This document shows, in pieces, positions 1 to 11,100 of a stretch of DNA of 23,838 nucleotides. The stretch's first letter is position 1; every line of letters starts with the position of its first letter. Both the position numbers and the translations under genes were made by a program. Source of the stretch: Saccoglossus kowalevskii (lineage: Eukaryota; Hemichordata; Enteropneusta; Harrimaniidae). The DNA lies in NCBI RefSeq assembly GCF_000003605.2, contig NW_003155748.1, positions 229,227-253,064 of the forward strand, given 5' to 3'. A model generated the notes under the pieces. The model was given only the letters and a program-made list of their open reading frames with translations. It searched no databases and had not been told where the DNA came from.

Positions 1-479
1 TCAATTTACCAGACTATTTGAACAACTAGGAAAAGTGAAAAAAATACTTCTTATCGCCAGTGTAAATGCGTAATTATTTTTTTTACAGAAAAAGTAATTT
101 TTCACCTTTGATTGAGTAACGCGTCGTAGAATGCAGATACGGGCATGCAAAATACACTTGTGAAAAGCTTGAAGTCTGGCGATTCTAAAAATATATACTT
201 TCCCGGGTCTATTTGTAGTCATTTAGTCACAATTAGAAGATGAAAACAAGTATGCAAATAATAGTCTCGCTACCTTAAGTCACTACCTATAGAAATGCAA
301 ATTTAGGTATTCATTAATTAGCATGTGGTGCCCATTTAAAATTAGCAGGTGAGACGAAAAACACAAAATTGACCAGACAGAAACTTGTGCTGTGGTCAAT
401 ATCTCTATAAAAATGAATCCACAAAGACATGGTCATGACACTGTAAAGAACAAAAGATGACCAAATGCCATCCCGGACA
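1..479. other. Unassigned sequence
   Basis: No coding similarity, RNA gene or clear repeat recognised. The part from about 390 to 479 may hold further decayed mariner 5' sequence, but I could not read it reliably. Confidence 0.3.
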
Positions 480-1380
480 ATCAGGTTGAGGCCATCCATC
501 ATGGTAATGAATGAGAGATGTGTCACTATCTGACATATCGGGTATTCACTAGGCATCATTTATGGTGCAGTTCAAAATGTTTTGTCAAACATCTCGGGGG
601 GGATGAGCAAGCTGTCTGCAAGGTGGGTGCCCCGAATGTTGGCTCCACATCAGAAGTTGAACAGGTTAGAAGTTTCAAGGACGCTTTTGGTTTCCAGTCA
701 AATCCTGGCAACTTCCTCAAGAGATCTGTGACCTAAGATGAGACATGGGTTCACTAATTTGATCCAGAATCAAAAGAGCAGAGCAAACAATGGACACACA
801 AGGGTTCACAGCCGCCAAAAAAGTTCAAGCGAGTAGCATCAGTCGGCAAGGTGATGGCCTCTGTGTTCGGGGACAGCTAATGAGTCATCATGATTGACTA
901 CTTACAAAAGGGTCAAACAACCAATGCAGAGTACTACGCTTCAGAACTGTGACAGTTTAGCAATCAAAGAGCAAAAGAGAGGAAAGCTTCGAACTGGTGT
1001 GTTGTTGCTCCAGGACAATGCACCTGTTCACACAGCACAAGTGGCAGTGGCAGCAGCAACCAAATGTGACTTTGAACTCTTACCTCACCCTTCCTACTCA
1101 CCTGACCTGGCACCGTCAGACTTCTACCTGTTTTCTAAACTGAAGTCCATTTTGCGTGGTCACCGTTTTGAGACTGATGATGATGTCATTCAAACTGTTG
1201 ATGCCTATCTAAAGGATGAGGATGAAACCTTCTTCCAGCAGGGAATAGGAAAACTGGAACATTGATGGACAAAGTGCATTGAACTTAGAGGGGACTTTGT
1301 TGAAAAATAACTTGTAAGAGAAATCTTCCTTCTGTAACATTTTATGAGGAAGGCCGAGAACTTATTGATCACCTCTCATA
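480..1380 (+). mobile_element. Degenerate mariner (DD34D) transposon remnant
   Basis: Contains a decayed mariner transposase followed by about 70 bp ending at a TA dinucleotide (1379-1380). The sequence before that TA, about 1352-1378 (GAGAACTTATTGATCACC inside), looks like a mariner terminal inverted repeat from general memory of the family. No matching 5' copy was found in 1-520, so the 5' end looks deleted or too diverged. No target duplication can be confirmed. Confidence 0.8.
490..1310 (+). pseudogene. Mariner-family transposase pseudogene
   Basis: Translation alternates between frames. Frame 3 gives QVEAIHH, YGAVQNVL and MSKLSARWVPRML (ATG at 603); frame 2 gives SNPGNFLKRSVT, DETWVH, FDPESKEQSKQWTHKGS and PPKKFKRV with GKVMASVF; frame 3 returns with GVLLLQDNAPVHTAQVAVA, LLPHPSYSPDLAPSDFYLF and WTKCIELRGDFVEK before TAA at 1308-1310. 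Catalytic aspartate codons remain at 737, 1014 and 1119; 34 residues separate the last two, the DD34D spacing of mariners. It is broken by stops at 531, 734, 755, 878, 881, 950 and 1263 and at least two frameshifts (about 645 and 955). A dead copy. Confidence 0.88.
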
Positions 1381-1719
1381 TGCAGCCAAGAAAAAAAAAA
1401 TAGCCCAGCCAACCCTATTTTTACTGATGACCCAAAACTTTGCCCTATTTGAGAAAACCTCATAAAACTTTAAATAAAATTCAAAATCATCTTTTTCAGA
1501 TTTAAAATAAGCCTATGACTCACTGTATTGATGATTTTAACTTCCAGCTAAATAAAACTTTCTGTTCAACGATTTATTGTTCGCATTTATGGGCTGTATT
1601 TTCCAAAGCTAATCTGAATGCTGTGCGGGTTATAACAACGCTTTCTGCATTATATTTTATGTCAAACGTAACTTGAGTATTTCTGAAACTCGGATTTTAA
1701 ATGGTGTTCCCACTTTTTC
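1381..1719. other. Unassigned AT-rich sequence
   Basis: Non-coding; begins with an A-run just after the mariner 3' end. Nothing further is recognised. Confidence 0.3.
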
Positions 1720-1970
1720 AAGTATTTTGCGCAAGTCCAGGGCTGGCTTTTACACAAGATTGACTTCTAGTGAGAATTGTTTAATTGTGGCAGCCATGTC
1801 TATCGACATGTTGAGGGACAGCAACTACTGAAAAAGTGTCTTTTCTGATATTTATAAGGCACCTTATTTCTAATTTCTGTTTTGCTGTTGTGTTTTTAGT
1901 AACTTTCAACTTTTTGTTATGAGCTGGTTCTCGAAATATAAACTATTATTATTATATTATTATTATTACA
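1720..1970 (+). mobile_element. Possible 3' end of a non-LTR retrotransposon or SINE with ATT tail
   Basis: A less AT-rich stretch that ends in TAAACTATTATTATTATATT and a run of ATT (1944-1968). A unique 3' sequence running into a short trinucleotide tail is typical of CR1-, L2- or RTE-like non-LTR elements and their SINEs. No coding remnant is visible. Confidence 0.35.
1944..1968. repeat. (ATT)n microsatellite
   Basis: ATT units interrupted once by ATATT. Confidence 0.9.
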
Positions 1971-3475
1971 CTGTATCTGAGATAATAGTTTTGTGCTAAG
2001 CAGAATTGTTCATGACCTTGTCTGCTTACCAGTAATTCAGTTTTGCATATTCATGTCACATATATTATGAATTATTTGATATTCAGTCTTGGCATTTTAT
2101 AAAGATAATATAATTTTATGAAAATTGAAATAGTGTATTATTATATTTAGTGTGGATAGATTGTTTTAAAGTAGCACTTACCAAGCTGATTTACATGACT
2201 GTAAATTTAGAATTAGAAAATTTATCTTAATATCAGAGTAGAGGAGTATTTACATTACATACCGTATTTGCTCTATTAGAAACACATTTGCATATGTAAA
2301 CGATCCAATGAAATAGTATAAATGGGTCAGAGTGAATTTATTGTACTTAAAATCCCATCAAGTATGAAGCTACTAAAGTAGTACTTGATTGGCTGCCCAA
2401 TTCATAATACCTACGAATCAGAAAGCAGCTTATTTGTTAACATGTTTTTTTAACAAATCCAATTCTGCCTTGTATACATGTATATACTTCGACACAACTG
2501 ACAAATTGGTGTTTTGGTTCATTTTCTATTGGAGATGGGCTTCTGATAGAGCAACTACAGTAATAGAAAATAAACACCAGCCCATGGACCACTGCGATTA
2601 AAATAAAATCTGGAACAGCTATACAATGCAACTGCCAAACAAGAATGGGCAATTAGAATTCTAAGTTACGAGTGTATACCCCTGGTAGTTTTGAGAAATA
2701 TGTATATGTTTTGTTTTTCATACTTATTAAAATACCATCTTTGCTCTATTTAGTAGCACAACTTAATATTATTGTGCTTTTGTAAATGACAGTGGTGCAT
2801 GTATGGTCAAAATTAACTTATTGAAAGTATTGTAGATGCATTTCTAATACATTAAATATGGTATATTTGTAGAATATATTGTGGTCACACTGGAGTGAAT
2901 GTTCGCTATTTGTTATCGTACTACCTCAATAGGTCAGTTTGTATGGTTTGTTATTACGCCACGCCACATTAAACTGATTTGAGAAGAGAAGCTTACAAAT
3001 ATTGTCAAAAAGCATAGATGCCTGTTTTCCTTCAGTAAAGTGTCTGATGAACTGTGCATGCTAAATATGCGATGTGAGCAGCAGAAATATTAAAGAGGAA
3101 CAGAACTTTAAAACTACCATGGTGTATTGTGTTTTTGTATCAGATAAAACCCAAGATATAAAATGATATTGACATATCATTGGAACCATTTTATGTTCAG
3201 ATCAGTTCTTGAATGGCTATTATTTGATTTGAAACCTCCCCGCCCAAAACCATCTATAGATTTATGTTTGGGGGAAATTCTCATACTTTTGAAGACATTT
3301 AGCGAGTCATGTCAACAATTCTGCATAAAGTTTGTATTGGGAAAAGGGGAAACTTGACTTGTTTTCAAATGAATATGCTCTAATTCTAGAATGTTATTAC
3401 AATGCGTGAGCTGACCTAAAAATGTTTACCGGTAGTCATTGTCATAAAATTGCATTGCACGATTTATCTATAAAA
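1971..3475. other. Unassigned AT-rich sequence
   Basis: Only short unconvincing open frames. The phrase TACCGTATTTGCTCTATTAG at 2262 and a similar one near 2735 resemble the ends of MITE family B (see 13391-13537), in the same orientation as each other. Nothing else is supported. Confidence 0.3.
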
Positions 3476-3590
3476 GATCAACATAATATTCATGACCTAA
3501 TGATCAACTCGTGAATATTTATGACCCAATGATCAACTTGTGAATATTCATGACCCAATGATCAACTCATGAATATTCATGATCTAATGC
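3476..3590. repeat. 29-bp tandem repeat, about 3.7 copies
   Basis: Units containing ATGACCCAATGATCAAC and GTGAATATTC recur with starts at 3491, 3520, 3549 and 3578, exactly 29 bp apart. A shorter, damaged unit precedes them from 3476. Units differ by one to three bases. Confidence 0.9.
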
Positions 3591-4121
3591 AAAACTTTTA
3601 GCCAAAAAAGCCAATTGGCGACATCCTTTTCGAGATAGACTGACTCCCCATTGAGCTGTCGCATCGTCCATTGTACGAGCTCTGAATTCAAGGTACATTT
3701 ATTTTGAGTTTTGGTTGGATTGTCATGATCGTGATAACAGATTCAGACCCCTATCGAACCCTCTATAGTGCCACTGCACATATTGGATGTCCATATTTGT
3801 AGGAAAGCTGGGGGAAAATCCTAGATTTTTTTAAAAGTTTGCTACTTTAGACTAACAATTTAGTTTCAGTGCTGGGAAACAAGAAAAATATCAGCCCACT
3901 TTTGCATGGTTACTCCAATGAAACAAATTTCAGTTCAATGTCTTGTTTCGATCTGTGCTCACTTTATAACGAGCTTCTAAACATAAACTTGTTGCTGAGA
4001 AAGACCAGTCATCCATCTGGATGATTTCTATGTAGCAGAAATGAGACTTATAAAACTAAACAGAGCGCCTTAACAGGCTGTTGTATGTATCACTTATATA
4101 AACTATCATAGGCATTGACAA
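3591..4121. other. Unassigned intergenic sequence
   Basis: No coding signal, RNA gene or repeat recognised. Confidence 0.3.
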
Positions 4122-4316
4122 TACTGTAGAATACTTTATTTTTACTTTGAATTAATTTTTGCTATTTTCGCCGAGTCAGTGAAAATAAAATGCTAAAGTT
4201 CCTATATTTTACATTCAACTCACCAAAAATCAGTGAAAATAACCTCCATACAAAACAAAATACAAAATTCTATTCAGTGAAAATTAATTCCAGCTAAAAT
4301 AAAGTTATTTACAGTA
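4122..4316 (+). mobile_element. MITE family A, copy 1
   Basis: Starts TACTGTAGAATACTTTATTT and ends with the inverse (AAAATAAAGTTATTTACAGTA). Internal phrases GAATTAATTTTTGCTATTTTC, CCTATATTTTACATTCAACTC and AATCAGTGAAAATAA recur in the copies at 14390, 15026 and 23094. No coding capacity, ~195 bp. Confidence 0.88.
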
Positions 4317-4992
4317 TTGTAAACAATTACATGAAGACAAATTCTCACACTTAGTTCTCTTTATTACAAAAAGCGTGATAAATAAATACATTGCACTGTG
4401 GCATCTGTTCTTTATTTTTATTTCTTTACAAAATCAAAAAAAAATCGTATTTACACATGGACGTACCCTTTTGAAATGGGCACACTGTGGAGATTTTTAG
4501 AAAAAACCAACATCACATTCAAAAACTGACGATGTCACATGTATTTATTGTACAAGTTTCAAAAAAAAAAAAAAATCAAAGTAGACAAACAAAAAATTCA
4601 CATTTTAGCAATATATATAAATATATACATTAGACACAAAGCCAGTGTTGGCAGTGTTTGACATCACACACAAGTGAAATAACTCCCCCTATTGATCCAC
4701 GGTAATGCAACTGGACAAATGGCCTGAAAACAAACAGTTTATTTTTTCCACCTAGAGAGGGCAGTATTAGCAGTACCAGAGTCCCCATGTCATCAGAGAT
4801 ACACATTTAGAGCTTAATAGTTGGATTCATTCATGATAGTGGGACTAAAATTGTTTACGTCTTCAAGAAAATGTAATTAGAAATTCCATGTCATTAATCA
4901 TTAAATTACTTCACATTTGCTGTAACCAACACGTTTCTGAATTTAATTTGTCCACTCGGGTTAAAGTGCACAGGTTGAAATCGTACACATAA

Positions 4993-5203
4993 TACTGTCA
5001 AAGGGTTAATTATTCACTGGGTTTTAATTTTGCTTATTTCACTGACTGAAAAATGCGCTAAATTAAAACCCAGCGAATATGTAAAATTCAGCATAGGACA
5101 CATTATCTAAATGATAAAACCGTGAATTTAAAACCCACTGAATATGCCTGAAATGCTAAATCAGCAAAATTTAAACCCAGTGAAAATTAGTCATTTTATA
5201 GTA
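4993..5203. mobile_element. MITE family A-like, diverged copy 5
   Basis: Runs from TACTGTCAAAGG to ATTTTATAGTA, 211 bp, the same length as family A. Inner inverted repeats are CACTGGGTTTTAATTTTGC near the left end and GCAAAATTTAAACCCAGTG near the right end. The CAGYGAAAAT-type phrases link it to family A, but the core differs, so this may be a separate subfamily. Confidence 0.6.
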
Positions 5204-5297
5204 GTAATTTAATTTAGCCCCAAACACTAATTAAAATCTATATAGCCTCATTTTGAATATTTTATGAAAATTAGCACAGCCTCAATGTGACATACAG

Positions 5298-5313
5298 CAC
5301 CACCACCACCACC
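5298..5313. repeat. (CAC)5 microsatellite
   Basis: Five CAC triplets plus one base. Confidence 0.9.
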
Positions 5314-6109
5314 AATAACAAGAGGGTCACTTATAAAACTAAGCACCCATAATGTAAGGATTGATTTGGGATTTCGGAGTCATTCTCAAATTTCACGTAC
5401 AGTGGCATGGAAAACGAAACTAGACAATGAGAGCAAAGTTGAGTGCAAATATGATATCTGGATACCCATCTATAACTGATAATGGCATAAATTACCATAC
5501 ACAGCAGGAATCATGGGTATGTATTATACTAAGTATTGAGGAGTTCAACTGATAAACTGCCACCATCCATCTAACCACATTCAGTTTGTCATAAGAACCC
5601 CTATCTTGAAGCATTGAAGGGGATGACCTTTCATCTTTCTTGTATTTTTAAACACTTGCAATTTTGTATTAACCATTATTTTGATAAATCCATGAATCAT
5701 TATTAGTCTTTTTTTCACAATAATAATTGATCCAACTAGCTTGAAAAATTTGAAGGATGACAACTTTCAAATTTCAAACAAGTTCGATAATCTGCTGCAT
5801 TTTATAAATTCATACATACATAAAATATATATCAGGGTGACTGTGAACTTGGTAATGAACATTGTAGCCTTTACTAACCAAGGTCAAAATTATTTATGAA
5901 AAGACGTTTTTTTTCTTTTCTTGGAATTGTGGGAAACAGCAGCCCCTCCCCCTACCTAAGTATTGCTTCTCTGGATTATTCAATCCCAAAATATGTATAT
6001 TAGATCAAAACACAGGACTAGATTGTTCATGGAAGTAATTAACACAAGTCAGATTTCATCTGGAGTGATATTGCATATTCCACATAAAAATTTGACAAAT
6101 CTGATGTGA

Positions 6110-6123
6110 CCACTGGAGGGCGA
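6110..6123 (+). promoter_or_regulatory. CTCF-like motif
   Basis: CCACTGGAGGGCGA agrees with the bilaterian CTCF consensus CCASYAGRKGGCRS at 12 of 14 positions. Single motifs of this kind occur by chance or inside repeats, so this is only a candidate. Confidence 0.25.
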
Positions 6124-6415
6124 CGTTTTACCAATAAAATAGTTGCCAGCTGAAGATTAAAAAAAATGGCTAATTCCAAAAATTGGAATAATAATTTAGT
6201 CACTAGATAATAAAAATTAAGAATTATTAGGTTAACAAGATAATAAATTTTGTTATCATGATCATCCATTTGTCCTGAAAATGTGTATTCTCCCATCATG
6301 CATCACCATGGATTGGACCATTCCAATCATAGGGGTGTTTTCAACATCAAATCTACCACCTACAGATAAGTTGACTATATTTATCATCTACAGATCAGGT
6401 GAAGCGTCGCAAACA

Positions 6416-6624
6416 CTACCTTTTACCATGGTGCGAAGAGACACTGTTTTGACGAGAGAATGTTCTGTTGGGTTTCAGTATGGACTGCTGAAACATTTTC
6501 AAATGTTGAATAAGTTCTTTCCGCTTAAACCTCCCGGCTTCCCGAATAATTTCGTTCACAAACAAAGTCCTGATATTGGAATCACCGTGTACTCCATTCA
6601 AGTGTTCGAAAATCCTTGAGTAAT
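6416..6624 (-). CDS. INTS6: INTS6 exon O, last coding exon
   Basis: Encodes YSRIFEHLNGVHGDSNIRTL, then FVNEIIREAGRFKRKELIQH and a non-conserved Ser/Arg-rich tail ending SSHHGKR before TAG at 6416-6418. Acceptor TTTCATAG after a 164-nt intron. Human has YERIFTLL and FLQNVIKEASRFKKRMLIEQ here, the region reported to bind INTS3. The tail is a few residues longer than human. A GTAAAA donor-like site overlaps the last codons, so an alternative end is possible. Confidence 0.94.
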
Positions 6625-8071
6625 CTATGAAATAAAAAACAAGAAACAAATGAAAAGACGCATGATCATATGCAGTTGTAAGATAAAAACAGAAATTGAG
6701 ATATTCCCAGCATGCATCAGCAAAGATGGAAGCCATTTTTCACAATCAGAATCAGTAATCGATGCATTGAAAACAAACATGTACTCACTTTTCCCGGGCC
6801 TTCTAATAATTTTAAATATTTCTTCTCGTAGCACCAAATTCCTTCGCATCATTGTTGTCGCATTCAATTCAGTTCGTATCGCAACATTTTTATTCGCTTC
6901 CATTTCAGGTTTAAGTTTCTTTGTAACATTCCCTGCGATTGGCTCAAAGTCATTGTCCATCCTGGGCCTTTTTGTAACATTCCTCACAATTGTGTCGTTT
7001 GTATTGTTGCCAATATGATTGACACTTTCTAGTTTTGGCTGATGTTGATTTGTCGTCAAGCTTAGAATTTCACGCACATTATCCACCTCATCCTGTACAT
7101 GCCTGTTAAGTTCCTTCAGAGTATCTGTAGATGAGAAAGATGCATTTTAAAACTAAGGTCATGGGTATTAGAACAGCAGACTATTCTGATTTCCATCATT
7201 TATACATTATGGTTTTATTTTAAAACTCACAAATAAACACATGGTTACAGAACTACTTTTCGCATATGAAAAATGGCTTAATCTTTACGACCAGTTTCCT
7301 CTTTTCATTACAAATTCACAAAATAGATTAGTTTATAGTACACACTTTCCTTCAGAAGATTGGGACAAAAATAGCTAAATTTTATGAGTAAAAACTGAAA
7401 ATTTACTCAAATTGTGTATGTTGGCTCCAAAATTAGGGTTCATTTCCAGAAATATTGAAGAATGTAAGAAAAACTGCAGAAAATTTGGGCGTGAAAGTCT
7501 GGTGGTGAAAAGCTTAAGAACCAAGAAAATGGCAATGTTAAGCCATTTACCATATGGGGAAAAGATCTCATCATATCTGAAAATATAGTGAAATATGGTG
7601 AAAAAACAGTATGATGCTACAAGATGGGTGATTCTGATTGTCACAAATTATTAGGAGATTCTGGGGAATAATATATATTTATACAAAATAAACGTGCATA
7701 TTTTTTTCCATACTTTTTTCTTTTTTAAAACATTTGATTAAGATAGATTGATATGGCAATTAGCGCCCTCACAGTTAAAACAGAAACAACCCTGAAACTC
7801 CCAAATAAGCAAGATTTGAACATCATCAGAGTAGTTTAATTATGGCACTGATATGTTGAATAAAATCATTTTTACAGACATACTATTTGGATATCTCATG
7901 AGAAATATGGGTAATAATATTGAAACATGTATTTATTTAGCCCTCTGAACTCTGTTTTTCATCCTAAGAGCAAAAATGCCACCAAAAACATTAAAAGTAA
8001 ATTTACCTTTCAACTGGTGTTGGTGTTGCATAGCTTGTTGTTGTTGCTGTTGTTGTTGTTGTTGCTGCTGC

Positions 8072-8102
<31 letters not shown>

Positions 8103-11100
8103 GGGGGTGCAGATACTGAGGTTTCCCGTGTGGCATTGGTGAAGGACTCCGCCTCAAATAATTGTTGGGAGAATTTGGTGGCATATTAGGCAAAGGTCTT
8201 CGACTTGGTGGTGACGCCGTTAAACTACGTGGACGTCTGGGTGAGCCTGGAGGTGTGTCATTCTGTCGTTTATTTCGCACTTGTGGGCCCGTCATTGCTT
8301 CATTTACATCAGCTTCATCAACCATCATTTTCTGAAGAAAACAGGATTTTTAAATTTCAAAATACTGTGGAACTTTAATTTGATTCGGTAAATTATGAAA
8401 GAAAGGATAAATGCAAGAAAAGTTTGTGACATGGAAAGAGTATATTTTATGCGATTGTCCAAAGATTATAATTTACAAAATGTACATATAGTTGCATAGT
8501 ACTGCAAAATCTATATTAGAAGCTGGGGTTTCTATTAAAACGGTATATCGCAACAGAGGAGATTCTACTAGAGCCTCTGCACATATGAGAAATGATGAAT
8601 TTGTTTTCAGTTATTCAAAAAGAATGGGTGCGACTTCTATGAATGGTAGGCTTTACAAATGACCTATTTGGTATTATTTCATTCCTGATTTACTAGATTG
8701 CTGTCTCAGCTTCCCTTAATAGTTTTAGCTATAAATAACTGATACTATACAGTTTTTTCTTCATCAGTATTATACTTGTTAAGCCACTAATCATGCTACT
8801 TATTATAAAATAATATTTTTTCCACAAACAATAATTTCCCCTTTGTCCATTGGTGGCCAAAGGACCATAATTAGTTGTAGCCAAATCTAAATATGATTCG
8901 TCATGGACGAAGGGTGAGTAGAAGCTGAGGCTTTATGCGGTACATAAAAATGAGTTATACTCACTACCTGTTGCTTCTTAATATTCTTGTTACAGATTTC
9001 AAGTTATACCAAAGTCGTCGTGGTCACAAGGACGACAACCATATCTTAATACATACCTTGTTTTTGTCGTCCAACTTAAACGGGTTTCCAAATGTGTGTA
9101 GTCTAGCCGGAGCCGGATCAGCATCCCGCAATGCTGGAGGCATACGCTTCAAATATTCCTGGTAGTTTCCCATCTCAGCAACGGGAATACTATGACTCTG
9201 ATCTGAGGGGGTTGAAAACGATAATATTCTTATAATGTAGTATATATCAATAAAGAAAACAAAATTCCCATAAATACTGAAGAACTCAATAATGAGTGTA
9301 TTATTCATTCATTCATTCATCCATCCATCCATTATATAATTAGTTAGTAAGAGTAGTTTGTTTTAGAGTTTCAGAAACTGTTTCATATGAAACTCGGAGG
9401 CGTTCTCGGTCCACAAACACAAAATGTGGCACAAGAAATTTGCCACACAACATAAGTTAAGGATCTATTACACTTGTATCAAGCATTTCACTTGTATCTG
9501 TGGTAAGTGTCCAACAGCATTAACAGAAGCAAATAAACACTAGTACAAGAACAAGTGCATGTGTACGTGTGTATACGAAACAACAAAAATGTACGAAAAA
9601 ACTGAAACAATACGCGTACCTTCATCTTGAAATCTGGGATCTGTAGTCGCCGTCGTTCGAACAAAGTTAGTTCGCATTCTAGCAATCTGATCAAGTAGAT
9701 TTTTCCGTGGAATATCAAATGGATTGCGATAACTTTGTGGCCTGATATCTTTCTCACTCGTGACGAGTGTGAAATTTGGAAACTCGTTAACGTTGTTTAG
9801 ATCTTGTTTAATTGTAATCGTCTCTCCTGTGATGTTCTGCAGTAATTGTTGAAAGTCTCTTTGCTTAGCCAGAGATGGTAAAGGCGACCTGAAGGACAAA
9901 ATTTGAAGAAATATGTTGCATAATCATCCACAAATTTTGAGAAATAGCCAAATTTTTGCCCCCCATTTGAATATGAGCTACCGGTACTACACATTTTCCA
10001 AAAAAAAACATACATTTTTTTTTTTTCAAATTTCAACCACATTCACACATATAGAAAACACTAATTAAATTAGAAAAACACATACTACTACATGAATGCC
10101 AAAACAACAGACGACAATATTAGGTTTGGGTACTTTTGAAACAATGGAAATTTGAAAGCAGTAAAATTAACGTGAAAACGTGTGGAAAGTCAAAGAAGAA
10201 ATGTAATTCAGAATTACTGGCTAGAGACAAAAAACAATGACCGTGTAAAACTGTGACATGATTTGACTTGTAATGCATCATAAATAATTAAGACATTATG
10301 TACGTGTTTGGAAGCAACATGCACTGGAACAAAAGAGACAATTGACAAGATTCATATCAATTACAGGTTATAAAACCATAAAATATGGGTCAGGTCAAAG
10401 GTTATTAGGGGCTGAGTGCAATACAAGTCATGCATGCATTGATTATTTATGTTAATTTTCAAATGAAATCTTTAATAACTGAGGGTGGTTTTTTGTTGTT
10501 TATTTTACTGAATAAATACAATAAAAAATAGAATTCAGCTAATATGCAAAGTTAATCATAGTATGTAATGTTTGTTTCTTTAATAGCTCAAATTATGCAC
10601 AAGATATTGTTGGTGAGTTCTGTACAAAGTTCAAACACCACATATCATGTAATAATAACACAATTACAAACAGCATTCTTTTGTTGTTAAATCTTTTTTT
10701 TTTTCATTGCTGAGCCCCCAATACAAAACAACACCTTTAACCAAATTATGTTGATTTGATACCCCATAATGAAATCTGGTAAAATGAACAAGCTTTTATT
10801 CCTGCATCGTTCCTATCATTCTCGGAAAAGAGTGGGATGCTTATGACTTGTGTTATTCAACCTAACATTAGATTGGTTACTACCTATGGGAAATCAAGCA
10901 GTAGTCTAGTACCAATATAGCAGATATTTTTATCTAACATATTTCTTTAAAACAAAACATGCATGTTTGATGACAGTTTGACATTTCATACAAATAATAT
11001 TATTTGGCTTGGTGTAAAACAAGCTGACATTAGATGACAAAGTCTTGTGAAACTAGATTTCAAATAATAAACATTACAGACAAAATTCCTCCAGAATAAT

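Larger units (their letters stand above)
4340..6415 (-). other. Region downstream of the INTS6 stop, probable 3' UTR
   Basis: No coding signal. In transcript sense there is no AATAAA close to the stop. AATAAA occurs at 4738-4743, 4542-4547, 4410-4422 (two overlapping) and 4360-4365, and ATTAAA at 5208-5213. If one of these is used, the 3' UTR would be 1.2-2 kb and include the diverged MITE at 4993-5203. The true end cannot be decided here. Confidence 0.35.

Noticed and set aside
314-559. 81-codon minus-strand open frame near the mariner
   Set aside because: Overlaps the plus-strand mariner remnant and has no family signal of its own.
3476-3590. CRISPR-like 29-bp spacing
   Set aside because: Units are directly joined with no spacers, and the window is animal nuclear DNA.
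6281-7018. Two plus-strand open frames (6281-6619 and 6650-7018)
   Set aside because: Antisense to INTS6 exons N and O, which have clear homology on the minus strand.
7927-8142. Plus-strand open frame with a poly-leucine run
   Set aside because: Antisense shadow of the INTS6 polyQ codons.
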